Part shown: positions 1 through 7,823 of the stretch, piece by piece | How positions within the stretch are numbered: the first letter of the stretch is position 1 | Layout of the letters: the number at the start of each line of letters is the position of its first letter | Assembly: GCA_900768525.1 (NCBI GenBank) | Contig: CAAGDF010000095.1 | Span: 1 to 27,466, forward strand | DNA length: 27,466 nt | Source: Clostridia bacterium | GTDB lineage: Bacteria > Bacillota > Clostridia > Christensenellales > Borkfalkiaceae | Direction of reading: 5' to 3' | Made by a program: the position numbers and the translations under genes | Notes under the pieces: generated by a model | The model's input: only the letters and a program-made list of their open reading frames with translations | What the model was told of the DNA's origin: nothing | Databases searched by the model: none

Positions 1-38
1 TTCTGTGGCTTGCAAAATTTGTAGGCCGCAGTTTTTTA

Positions 39-70
39 TAAAAGTAAGCCTATAAGTCGATTATCGGCAC
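39..70 (-). repeat. Dispersed motif copy 1
   Basis: Minus strand: GCCGATAATCGACTTATAGG core, then a CTTACTTTTA tail. Preceded by GT, as in copies 8 and 11. Confidence 0.75.
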
Positions 71-183
71 TAATAGGAAATAATAAAATGTATTTGATAA
101 GATAACGTTTGTGCTTTTGTGGCGTAAAATTATGAACATTAAAACAGTAAAAACACGCAAAACAAAAAAAATGATTGTTTTGC

Positions 184-212
184 TTTACAAAATGCACGTT
201 TAGTTATATAAT
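184..212 (+). promoter_or_regulatory. Sigma-A-type promoter of the D-lactate dehydrogenase gene
   Basis: A -35 box TTTACA (184-189) and a perfect -10 box TATAAT (207-212) are separated by 17 bp. Transcription would start near 219, giving a leader of about 75 nt before the ATG at 294. Confidence 0.7.
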
Positions 213-293
213 GATTCGGCGGGGCAGGGTGCGCGCATAAGAGTACGCATATTTTTTTGCCTCAGGCGCAATATATCTTAGAGAGTGAATATT

Positions 294-1277
294 ATGAGAA
301 AAATAGCATTTTTTGACTATAAGCCGTACGATAAGGACGGTTTTGAAAAGAATAAATCGGATAATTTCGAGATAGAATATCATGAATCGCGACTGAACGC
401 GTCGTCCGTCCGACTTGCGGAAGGTGCGGACGCGGTTTGCGCTTTCGTGAACGACGAACTTTCCGAAGAGGTTTTGGCGCAACTTGCGGCATACAATATC
501 AAGGCGGTGGCGTTGCGGTCGGCGGGGTATAACAACGTTGACCTGAAAGCTGCGGAAAAGTATGGCATAACGGTAATGCGCGTGCCTGCGTACTCTCCGC
601 ACGCCGTTGCGGAACATGCCGCTGCGCTATTGCTTACGCTTAACCGCAAGGTGCATAAATCGTATATTCGCACGCGCGATTTCAATTTCAGCCTTAACGG
701 GCTGACCGGTATGGACTTATACGGCAAAACGGCGGGCGTGGTCGGTACTGGGCGCATAGGCAAGTGTTTTGCCGCAATTTGCAAAGGCTTCGGTATGCGC
801 GTTCTTGCGTACGACGCTTTTCCCGACAAAGAATGGAACGGCGGCGAGTACGTCGATCTCGAAACGCTGCTTGCCGAAAGCGACGTTATAAGTTTGCATT
901 GTCCGCTCGTGAACGATACTTATCATATGATCGACTGGCAGGCGTTTTCGGTTATGAAGCGCGGCGCGATACTCATCAACACGTCGAGAGGCGGACTGAT
1001 CGACAGCCTTGCGCTGCTGTCTGCGATAGACGGCGGAAAACTCGGCGCGGCGGGACTTGACGTTTACGAGGAAGAAGCCGATTATTTCTTCGAGGATAAA
1101 TCGGAGAAACCCATAAAGGACGACGTTTTGTCCTTGCTGCTTACCAAGCCTAACGTAATAATCAGCTCGCATCAGGCGTTCCTTACCGTAGAAGCTCTCA
1201 ATAACATTGCCGAGGTAACGCTTAATAACCTTGTGAATTTCTTTAACGGAAATCCTACGAATGTGGTAAAACGTTAG
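294..1277 (+). CDS. ldhA: D-lactate dehydrogenase (D-2-hydroxyacid dehydrogenase family)
   Basis: This 327-aa cytoplasmic enzyme should reduce pyruvate to D-lactate with NADH, a fermentative redox sink. The order of motifs is that of the D-2-hydroxyacid dehydrogenases: RSAGYNNVDL (residues 75-84), the NAD-binding glycine loop GTGRIG (151-156), SRGGLID (231-237), DVYEEE (256-261) and SSHQAFLT (291-298). The expected catalytic Arg232, Glu261 and His293 are all present, and the Tyr of RSAGYNNVD and the QAFLT run favour D-LDH over other 2-hydroxyacid dehydrogenases. Length is normal for the family. I chose ATG 294 over the in-frame GTG at 285 because the GTG lies inside the purine-rich GAGAG ribosome-binding stretch. 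The gene is monocistronic, behind a strong promoter at 184-212. Substrate is inferred from family; a related hydroxyacid such as hydroxyisocaproate cannot be excluded. Confidence 0.9.
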   Translation: MRKIAFFDYKPYDKDGFEKNKSDNFEIEYHESRLNASSVRLAEGADAVCAFVNDELSEEVLAQLAAYNIKAVALRSAGYNNVDLKAAEKYGITVMRVPAYSPHAVAEHAAALLLTLNRKVHKSYIRTRDFNFSLNGLTGMDLYGKTAGVVGTGRIGKCFAAICKGFGMRVLAYDAFPDKEWNGGEYVDLETLLAESDVISLHCPLVNDTYHMIDWQAFSVMKRGAILINTSRGGLIDSLALLSAIDGGKLGAAGLDVYEEEADYFFEDKSEKPIKDDVLSLLLTKPNVIISSHQAFLTVEALNNIAEVTLNNLVNFFNGNPTNVVKR

Positions 1278-1295
1278 TCTGTGATTAACAATGGC

Positions 1296-1324
1296 AAAAG
1301 TCGGCGTATAGGTCGATTATCGGG
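1296..1324 (-). repeat. Dispersed motif copy 2
   Basis: Minus strand: CCCGATAATCGACCTATACG then CCGACTTTTG. It lies after the D-lactate dehydrogenase gene. 24 of 27 positions match copy 9, which is inside a coding region. Confidence 0.75.
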
Positions 1325-1414
1325 TTATTCGCGGTCGATTGAATAAGGGCGGCAAGTTTAATTATTGGCGGCTTAAACAAACGCCTACAAAAAAATGATA
1401 AAGGGTGAGTGATA

Positions 1415-2026
1415 ATGTTTGACCTTACGGTCGAAATATTCGGATATCAGGTAAATTTATTTGCACAGATTTTCGGTCTTGGAATGCTTGTTTTCATCGC
1501 GCTGGGCTACGTCACGCGGGACAGGGTATATTTTATTCTGACGCTGCTGGGCAGTTGCTGTTGCGTAATGGAATCGGTAGTGCTTAAAGCATGGTCGTCG
1601 GCGTTTGCCGCCGCGCTCGTATGCGTGCGTAACGTGCTTATACTCGCATACGGTAAAAAAGGCAAAAAAGTTCCGCCCTTAATCTGTTGGGCAATTATTG
1701 CGGTGGTGGCGGTCGGCGGTGCCGTCGGTACGGTTATAGAAAAAGACCTGTGGGCGATTTTGCCGCCCGTGCTTACTATGGCGGACAGCTTTTTCGCCTC
1801 GCTTCGTCCGCAAAAAGAGTTAAAAATAGCGATAATTCCCATTGCGTTCGGTTACATATTGTTTAATTTTCACGTCGGCGCGTACGTCGGCGTTATAAGG
1901 CAAATTATAGCGTTTATTGCCGGCATAATCGGGCTTGTTCGCTATATGAAGTATTTAAAAAAGGCGGGCGGCGTTACGGGCGAGCCTGCAAAACAAGAGG
2001 AGGTTACATATGAGAATAAAACTTAA
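1415..2026 (+). CDS. YgjV-family multi-pass membrane protein
   Basis: A 203-aa hydrophobic protein with about six predicted membrane segments (roughly residues 12-30, 33-52, 54-70, 80-98, 104-120 and 136-170), a basic KKGKK loop after the third segment and a polar C-terminal tail. The overall pattern (paired Cys-rich helices, conserved Arg-Asn in VRNVL, repeated short TM hairpins) matches the YgjV-type inner-membrane proteins, whose function is not established. ATG 1415 is preferred to the GTG at 1409 because AAGGGTGAG sits 7 nt upstream of the ATG and covers the GTG. The last 17 bp overlap the start of the following Cys-rich gene, so the two are probably translationally coupled. No transport substrate can be inferred. 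Confidence 0.7.
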   Translation: MFDLTVEIFGYQVNLFAQIFGLGMLVFIALGYVTRDRVYFILTLLGSCCCVMESVVLKAWSSAFAAALVCVRNVLILAYGKKGKKVPPLICWAIIAVVAVGGAVGTVIEKDLWAILPPVLTMADSFFASLRPQKELKIAIIPIAFGYILFNFHVGAYVGVIRQIIAFIAGIIGLVRYMKYLKKAGGVTGEPAKQEEVTYENKT

Positions 2027-2210
2027 CGACGACAAAGCGGTTGTAAAACTCATTCAGGATGGTTTAAAAGCGCGCGGAGGGTATTGCCCGTGCCGTGTGG
2101 AAAAGACCGAGGATAACAAGTGCATGTGCAAAGAATTCCGCGAGCAGATTGCCGACGAGAATTTTTACGGCTTTTGCCATTGCCGTCTTTACGAAAAGGT
2201 AAAAGATTGA
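2010..2210 (+). CDS. Small ferredoxin-thioredoxin reductase catalytic-chain-like protein
   Basis: A 66-aa protein with six cysteines arranged as CPC (26-28), CMC (38-40) and CHC (56-58), followed by RLY. This is the signature of the catalytic chain of ferredoxin-thioredoxin reductase, in which four cysteines hold a 4Fe-4S cluster and two form the active-site disulfide. The segment KEFREQ...NFYGFCHCRLY is typical of the short bacterial versions. No partner (variable chain or thioredoxin) is nearby. The SD sequence GAGGAGG lies in the upstream gene, whose final 17 bp overlap this ORF. The spacing between the first and second cysteine pairs (9 residues) is shorter than in the plant enzyme, so it may be a minimal Fe-S disulfide reductase rather than a true FTR. 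Electron donor and target are unknown. Confidence 0.78.
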   Translation: MRIKLNDDKAVVKLIQDGLKARGGYCPCRVEKTEDNKCMCKEFREQIADENFYGFCHCRLYEKVKD

Positions 2211-2238
2211 CATTTGCCTATTAAAAACACAAGTTATC

Positions 2239-2261
2239 GTGCAAAATTATATATTTTGCAC
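2239..2261. promoter_or_regulatory. Perfect inverted repeat, possible operator or weak terminator
   Basis: Arms GTGCAAAAT (2239-2247) and ATTTTGCAC (2253-2261) are perfect complements around a TATAT spacer. The repeat lies 29 bp after the FTR-like gene and upstream of the promoter at 2291-2320. It lacks a T-tract, so an operator is as likely as a terminator. A shorter related repeat, GTGC-GATT-GCAC, sits at 2446-2457. Confidence 0.4.
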
Positions 2262-2290
2262 AACAGAATTATAATAGCTTATAAAAGTTG

Positions 2291-2320
2291 TTGACAAACC
2301 ATGTGTTTCGGTGCTACAAT
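2291..2320 (+). promoter_or_regulatory. Promoter of the acyltransferase gene
   Basis: Perfect -35 TTGACA (2291-2296) and -10 TACAAT (2315-2320), 18 bp apart. The predicted leader to ATG 2473 is about 146 nt, long enough to hold regulatory structure, but I recognise no riboswitch class in it. Confidence 0.7.
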
Positions 2321-2472
2321 AAAAAGGATTTGTAGGGAGTTACGGTTGTCATGACGCAGCGTCGTTTTATGCGCTTTGCGTTAGCTCGTTATTCCGTGGT
2401 GCAAATCTTTTTTGTTGCGTTACAATATTTTAATGTGCAAATATAGTGCGATTGCACAATAAAAGGAGAAAT

Positions 2473-3720
2473 ATGTCGAAAGAAATTAAGAGGTTCGATT
2501 TTAAGAAGCCGCCGCGCAGACCGTCGAAATTCTGGAATTTTATCGCGCGGACGATATCTTTTACCGATCTGAAAAAAAGAGGTTTCGTGTGCAGGACGCA
2601 TAATACGGAGGGGCTTAAACCGCCGTACATTTTGCTTTCAAACCACGCGTCGATGATAGATTTCGAGGTAATGCTTAAAGCAACGTATCCGTACGAGTGC
2701 AACAACGTGTCGAGCATAGAGTGCTTTCACGATTACCCCGAATGGCTTTTCAGGCGGTTGGGCGTTATAGGCAAGCGCAAATTCATCAAGGACCTTGCGC
2801 TTATAAGAAATATCAAGTACAGCCTTGAAACTCTGAACAACGTTTTTTGCATTTACCCCGAAGCGCGTTACACGCTTGACGGTTGCACGTCCTATTTGCC
2901 CGAGTCGCTCGGTAAAATGCTCAAACTTTTCAAAGTGCCGGTGGCGGTGCTCAACCTTAAAGGTGCGTTCATCACCTTGCCGCAGTGGAATAAAATCAAC
3001 AAACATTCGCATGTCGAGGCTGATTTTACGCTGGTTTTAACCGCGGAAGACGTTAAAAATCTGTCGGTCGAAGAGATAAACGCAAAAATCAAAGAAGCGT
3101 TCGTGTATGACGATTTTGCCTGGCAGAAAGAAAACAATATCGTTATAGATCACCCCAAGCGCGCCGAGGGTTTGCACAGCATTTTGTATCAATGCCCGCA
3201 CTGCCATACCGAGTTCGAAATGCACTCGGAGGGTACGGAGCTTTGGTGCGAGCATTGCGGCAAGCATTGGCATATGACCGAACTCGGCGAACTGAAAGCG
3301 CTCGAGGGCGAAACCGAATTTTCGCATATTCCCGATTGGTTCAAGTGGGAGCGTGCCAACGTGCGCGAAGAGGTCAGAAACGGCACTTATCATATAGAGG
3401 ACGACGTTCGCATAGATACAATGCCCAACGCGCGCGGGTTTATAAAGCAGGGCACGGGGCATTTCGTGCAGGATTGTTCGGGTATGACGCTTACGGGCAC
3501 GGCTTACGGTAAACCGTTCGTGCTTAAAAAAGAGGGGTGCGAGCAGGAAAGTATTCACGTTGAGTATGCGTACAAGTACGGAGGGGACGTTTTCGACGTT
3601 GCGTCCGATAACGACAGTTACTGGTTCTATCCGCTTAATCTTCGCGATGTTCTCACCAAAGTGTCGTTCGCTACCGAAGAGATTTATTTTATGCACAGGG
3701 AAGCGTTGCATAAAAAGTGA
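2473..3720 (+). CDS. PlsC-like acyltransferase with C-terminal zinc ribbon
   Basis: A 415-aa protein. The N-terminal half carries the lysophospholipid acyltransferase signature: block I SNHASMIDFE with His58 and Asp63 in HX4D spacing, and block III YPEARY (128-133), which stands in place of the usual EGTR. This fold transfers acyl groups to lysophosphatidate or similar acceptors at the membrane face. The second half is unusual: a four-cysteine zinc ribbon CPHC (241-244) and CEHC (259-262), followed by about 150 residues of acidic/aromatic sequence I do not recognise. Typical PlsC proteins are 200-270 aa, so the C-terminal 180 residues are an added module. Start is ATG 2473, with AAAGGAG just upstream; an upstream GTG (2446) lacks an SD. 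There is no neighbouring lipid gene, so the acceptor substrate is unknown. Confidence 0.72.
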   Translation: MSKEIKRFDFKKPPRRPSKFWNFIARTISFTDLKKRGFVCRTHNTEGLKPPYILLSNHASMIDFEVMLKATYPYECNNVSSIECFHDYPEWLFRRLGVIGKRKFIKDLALIRNIKYSLETLNNVFCIYPEARYTLDGCTSYLPESLGKMLKLFKVPVAVLNLKGAFITLPQWNKINKHSHVEADFTLVLTAEDVKNLSVEEINAKIKEAFVYDDFAWQKENNIVIDHPKRAEGLHSILYQCPHCHTEFEMHSEGTELWCEHCGKHWHMTELGELKALEGETEFSHIPDWFKWERANVREEVRNGTYHIEDDVRIDTMPNARGFIKQGTGHFVQDCSGMTLTGTAYGKPFVLKKEGCEQESIHVEYAYKYGGDVFDVASDNDSYWFYPLNLRDVLTKVSFATEEIYFMHREALHKK

Positions 3721-3743
3721 TTTTAATTCAAAACACAACATAG

Positions 3744-3776
3744 CTGTCGCGGCGTTCAACCTGTGGCAGTTTTTTT
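3744..3776 (+). terminator. Probable intrinsic terminator after the acyltransferase gene
   Basis: A 7-bp stem with two G-U pairs (CTGTCGC 3744-3750 against TGTGGCAG to 3769) is followed by a run of seven T. The stem is weak, so confidence is moderate. Confidence 0.5.
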
Positions 3777-4202
3777 ATGTCGTTTAACTTTTATGTCGTT
3801 TTATAAATATTCTCTTTTAACCGTATGAATTTTTTCGGCGGTTTTCCTGTATTTTTGCCATTTATTTCTTAAAACGCCGACCGCAAAAATGCGCTTTTTT
3901 ATAAAATCGGGTAAACCCGCAATCGATTGTTTATATCGATAAAAAAGGCGTAAATTTTATTCGTTTTTGTTCGGCGGGCATAAAATTGCGGTGTGCACTG
4001 CGGCGTTAAAAGTTCGGGTGCATATTATAATAACTATTTATTGAGTTGTATATTAGTCATATGTTGAGGCGTAAATACTGCCATGCGTCATAAAAAATAA
4101 CTGCATGTTTATCAAAAAAAACTTGAAATTATAGTGCAAAAACGTGCGTAATGCGCAATATATTTTTTTTAACGTAAAAAAGTGAAAAGTGCGTTTTTTT
4201 GT

Positions 4203-4231
4203 TTGCCATAGTTTCTTAGAAATGGTATAAT
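4203..4231 (+). promoter_or_regulatory. Promoter of the helicase gene
   Basis: TTGCCA (4203-4208), 17 bp, perfect TATAAT (4226-4231). The leader of about 105 nt to ATG 4343 is A-rich and looks unstructured until the palindrome at 4314. Confidence 0.65.
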
Positions 4232-4313
4232 GAACCCAAGTGTAAACTATTGATACAATAAATGTAAAAAACCAATAAATCAGGGATTAACAACAATAAA
4301 CGACTAAACTATA

Positions 4314-4327
4314 TGCGGATATCCGCA
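4314..4327. promoter_or_regulatory. 14-bp perfect palindrome just before the helicase start
   Basis: TGCGGATATCCGCA is a perfect palindrome ending 15 bp before ATG 4343. It stands where an SD sequence would be expected to begin. It may be an operator or an mRNA hairpin controlling translation. Confidence 0.5.
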
Positions 4328-4342
4328 ATCTGATTTTTGCCT

Positions 4343-7300
4343 ATGGAAGATTTGAAAATAACTAAAACCGCTCAGGGTGCAACTGCTTCGGCAACTCCCG
4401 GGCAATCGACAACTGAAAATAAACCCGCTCAGGCACAAACGCTTAAAAAGACGACAGTGAGGCGTTTTCGCCCGCCGTTTTCCGATTTGCGGCTTGCGTA
4501 TCCGTCCGTTTCCGACGATGCGTATTTCGTTTTGCCGGACAACTACTCGAATAAGTACAATCTTACAAGGGGGGATTTTCCGCCTCTTTCGCTAAGCGAT
4601 GCGTTGAATTGGTCGCTGCAAAAGCGCGGAAGGGTGGATATCGAGTATATTTCGTCGCTCAGCCTGCTCTCGCTTAAAGACGTAATCATCGGGCTTGGCA
4701 ACAAGATATATCGCGATCCTTCGCTTGCGGGGCAGGCGTTCTATTCGGGGTATGTAACTGCCGACGAGTACCTTTCGGGTAACCTCATGAAAAAATACAA
4801 AGAAGCGGTCGAAGCCAACAAGTCGGAGGCTACTTCGGGCAGATATTACGCCAACATTCGTGCGCTTTGCGCGGTTATGCCCGTAAAGCCCGCGTTTGAA
4901 GATATATTCGTTACGTTGGGTTCGCCATGGCTGCCGCCCGCGTACGTTGCCGACTTCGTGCAGTATTTATACCGTTTGTCGGTAATGCGTAACAAGCGTA
5001 TTTGCGACGTGTACTATCAGCGCGATATGAACGACTGGTCGGTCATACTCAACTTTGACGCAAAGAGCACCGTTCTTGCCTCCAAAACGTACGGTACGGA
5101 ACGTATGGATATGTTCAAAATTATCGAAAAATCGTTGAACCATGAACAAATCCGTATAACCGATCCCGAAGAGGGAGAGAAGAAGGGCAGAAGATTTAAC
5201 AAAGAACAAACTATGATCGCGGAGGAAAAGCGCGCCCGCGTAATCGACGCGTTCAACCGTTGGGTGCGCGATCTGCCGCAAGAGAAAAAAGACGAACTCG
5301 TGGACGTGTTTTACGAGCGTTTCGGTTGCTTCCGCATGCGCGAGTACGACGGTTCGCGCCTCGAACTTGCCGATATTGCGAACGGAGTAAAACTGTACGA
5401 TTATCAGATGTCGGCGGTATCGCGTATTTTGCAAAGCCGTTCGACCTTGCTTGCGCACGACGTAGGCGCGGGCAAAACTTACGCGATGGTGGTTGCCGCT
5501 CACGAACTTTATAAAAACGGCATCACACGCAAAAATATGATAGTCGTTCCCAACTCGATTGTGGAACAGTGGCGCGAAGATTACGCGCTGTTGTACCCGG
5601 ACGCGAAAGTGCTGACCATTACGCCGCTTGAGTTTACCCCCGCGAAGAGAGATAAAATGCTTATCGAAATGCGCGACGGCGATTACGAGAGCATAATCCT
5701 GCCGTACAGTTCGTTCGAAATGATCCCCGCGAGCTATGTGTTCGAGGCTGAAGAACTTAAAGAACGTGCCGACAGGCTTGAACAGGCTACTTTCGAAAAC
5801 GAAAGAAAGAGAAATAAAATACGAAACAGACTCAACACTTTGCTTACCAAAGAGCGCGAGAAAGTGCTTGCGCGTTATGCCGAGGCGAGCAAGAAAGTGT
5901 TTGAAAGCGAGGGCGTTTTAACGTTTGACGATCTCGGCGTAACCTCGTTGTTTATAGACGAAGCGCACAATTATAAAAACCTGCCGCTTGATAGTTCCTT
6001 GGGCAGCGTAAAAGGTCTTAACGTGGACGGTTCGGAAAAGTGCAGCGACATATACCTTAAAGCGCACAGCGTGTACCGCCGCGGCGGCAAACTTGTTTTT
6101 GCAACGGGTACGCCTGTAACCAACTCGGTTGCGGATATCTACGTTATGCAAAAATATCTGACGCCCGACGAACTCGAATACTGCGATCTTGCGTATTTCG
6201 ATAACTGGGCGGGTATGTTCGGCGAGATTACTCGTACTTACGAGATTGACGTCGATACCGATAATTACCGTCTTACGACGCGTTTTAACAGGTTCAACAA
6301 CTTAACCGAACTCTCGCACATGATCAACGGGTTTACCGATTTCCACGTTGCGGGCAAGGACGGTTTGCCCGAGGTCGAAAGTATTCAGACCATCGTGGTT
6401 AAAAAGACTGCCGCGCAAAAGGCGTTGCTCAAAGAAATCTCTTCCCGCGTGGAACGAATTCGCGCAGGTCAGGTAGATAAAAAGACCGATAACCTGTTGA
6501 AAGTTACGACCGACGGCAGGAAGCTCGCTTTGGACGCACGACTTGTGGAAGACGAATGCGAGGGCGATCCGGGCGATAAAATCAGCGCATGCGCCGATAA
6601 GGTCTATGCCATTTATAAAAAACACGATGGGCAGTCGCAGCTTGTATTCTGCGATATCGGAACGCCGAAATCGGAGTTCAACGTGTACGATTGTCTTAAA
6701 GATATGCTCGTCGATAGGGGCGTTCCCGCCGAGCAGGTGGGCTTTGTTCACGACGCGACGAGCGACGGCAAGCGCGCCAAACTGTTCGACGCAGTAAACA
6801 AGGGCACGGTAAGAATTCTTATCGGTTCTACGTTTAAACTCGGCACGGGCGTTAACGTACAGGAAAGGCTTGTGGCTATTCATCATCTTGACGTTCCGTG
6901 GCGTCCGAGCGATATGGTTCAGCGTGACGGGCGACTTATCCGCCGCGGCAATACCAACGAACGCGTATATATTTACAGGTACGTTACCGACGGCAGTTTC
7001 GATGCGTATTCGTGGCAGTTATTGGAGAATAAACAGCGGTTTATTACCGAATTGCTTACGGGTACGGCGAACGGTGCGGACGAAAGACAGCTTGACGACG
7101 CGGTACTCAGTTATGCCGAGGTAAAGGCTCTTGCTATAGGCAACCCGCTTATTAAAAACCGCGTTGAGATTTGCAACGAGATAGCAAGGCTTAAAACGCT
7201 CGAGCGCGAAGAACGCCTAAAACGCGATTCGCTTGAGAAAATGGCTCTTATGCTGCCGTCGCAAATCACGGACGAAAAAGAGCGACTGGAAAAAGTCGGG

Positions 7301-7747
7301 CACGACGCCGATATAGTCAAGGAGAAAATGCAAAAGGATTCCGAACTGATTTCGGACAGGCAGGAACTTGCGCAGCTTATTTCCAAGACCATTGCTGAAA
7401 ACGCGCTTAACTCGCAGGAATTGCTCATTACCGATATAGACGGGTTCAAACTGTTTCTGCCCGCAAATTTCAATAAGGTAAGACCGTATCTCGTGCTTGA
7501 GGGTTCTATTCGTTACACGGTGGATCTTGCAACGTTTGCGCTCGGTGCGGTAACCAAGATAGAAAATTACCTTTTGGGGCTTAGTCAGATGTCGGTGAGC
7601 ATTTCGGACAGGATCGAAGAACTTGAAATGCAGCTGAAACAGGCGCGTTCCGAGCTTGAACGCAAGGACGATTATGTTACTCAGCTTGCCGAGCTGGAGG
7701 GCAAACTTTCGGATATCGACAAACAGTTGGGTTTGTCCGATAAATAA
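4343..7747 (+). CDS. SNF2-type superfamily 2 helicase of the N12 methylase-helicase family, without methylase domain
   Basis: A 1134-aa protein. Residues about 1-40 are a low-complexity Thr/Ala/Gln tail. About 40-350 include the VTADEYLSGN...KYKEA and LGSPWLPPAYVADF blocks, found in the large methylase-helicase proteins of integrative conjugative elements and some phages (COG4646-type). The SF2 motor follows: Walker A GAGKT (~375-379), VVPNSIVEQW, Walker B DEAH in LFIDEAHNYKN (~539), TGTP (~588), and motif VI QRDGRLIRRG (~860). Residues about 960-1130 are charged coiled coil. Relatives are often over 2000 aa and carry an adenine methylase module; here no NPPY/DPPY methylase motif is visible. 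No relaxase, type IV secretion, integrase or phage gene is near. ATG 4343 lacks an SD; an in-frame TTG at 4337 is the only alternative. ATPase activity is well supported, the biological role is not. Confidence 0.85.
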   Translation: MEDLKITKTAQGATASATPGQSTTENKPAQAQTLKKTTVRRFRPPFSDLRLAYPSVSDDAYFVLPDNYSNKYNLTRGDFPPLSLSDALNWSLQKRGRVDIEYISSLSLLSLKDVIIGLGNKIYRDPSLAGQAFYSGYVTADEYLSGNLMKKYKEAVEANKSEATSGRYYANIRALCAVMPVKPAFEDIFVTLGSPWLPPAYVADFVQYLYRLSVMRNKRICDVYYQRDMNDWSVILNFDAKSTVLASKTYGTERMDMFKIIEKSLNHEQIRITDPEEGEKKGRRFNKEQTMIAEEKRARVIDAFNRWVRDLPQEKKDELVDVFYERFGCFRMREYDGSRLELADIANGVKLYDYQMSAVSRILQSRSTLLAHDVGAGKTYAMVVAAHELYKNGITRKNMIVVPNSIVEQWREDYALLYPDAKVLTITPLEFTPAKRDKMLIEMRDGDYESIILPYSSFEMIPASYVFEAEELKERADRLEQATFENERKRNKIRNRLNTLLTKEREKVLARYAEASKKVFESEGVLTFDDLGVTSLFIDEAHNYKNLPLDSSLGSVKGLNVDGSEKCSDIYLKAHSVYRRGGKLVFATGTPVTNSVADIYVMQKYLTPDELEYCDLAYFDNWAGMFGEITRTYEIDVDTDNYRLTTRFNRFNNLTELSHMINGFTDFHVAGKDGLPEVESIQTIVVKKTAAQKALLKEISSRVERIRAGQVDKKTDNLLKVTTDGRKLALDARLVEDECEGDPGDKISACADKVYAIYKKHDGQSQLVFCDIGTPKSEFNVYDCLKDMLVDRGVPAEQVGFVHDATSDGKRAKLFDAVNKGTVRILIGSTFKLGTGVNVQERLVAIHHLDVPWRPSDMVQRDGRLIRRGNTNERVYIYRYVTDGSFDAYSWQLLENKQRFITELLTGTANGADERQLDDAVLSYAEVKALAIGNPLIKNRVEICNEIARLKTLEREERLKRDSLEKMALMLPSQITDEKERLEKVGHDADIVKEKMQKDSELISDRQELAQLISKTIAENALNSQELLITDIDGFKLFLPANFNKVRPYLVLEGSIRYTVDLATFALGAVTKIENYLLGLSQMSVSISDRIEELEMQLKQARSELERKDDYVTQLAELEGKLSDIDKQLGLSDK

Positions 7748-7759
7748 TAAATCAAACGG

Positions 7760-7784
7760 CGGGCGCAAAATTCTTTTGCGCCCG
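7760..7784 (+). other. Perfect hairpin between the helicase and the following gene
   Basis: An 11-bp perfect stem (CGGGCGCAAAA against TTTTGCGCCCG) with a 3-nt TTC loop begins 12 nt after the helicase stop. It is followed by GATAACGACC rather than a T-tract, so it looks more like an mRNA processing or stability element, or a leaky terminator, than a full intrinsic terminator. Confidence 0.55.
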
Positions 7785-7823
7785 ATAACGACCGAAAACA
7801 ACAAAAAAGAAAGAGTGGTTATT

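Larger units (their letters stand above)
3721..4342. other. 622-bp AT-rich gap without a gene
   Basis: Holds a probable terminator for the acyltransferase gene (3744-3776), a small inverted repeat CGGGT-AA-ACCCG (3908-3919), a promoter (4203-4231) and a 14-bp palindrome next to the helicase start (4314-4327). Several poly-T and poly-A runs occur (4150-4200). I see no credible ORF or RNA gene in 3780-4200. Confidence 0.6.

Noticed and set aside
2327..2472. Riboswitch in the 146-nt leader of the acyltransferase gene
   Set aside because: I could not match it to any known aptamer core and found no terminator or anti-terminator pair.
7656..7823. Upstream start of the unknown gene (frame open from 7656)
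   Set aside because: It would overlap the helicase gene by about 90 bp and read through the 7760-7784 hairpin; ATG 7824 has a purine-rich site upstream.
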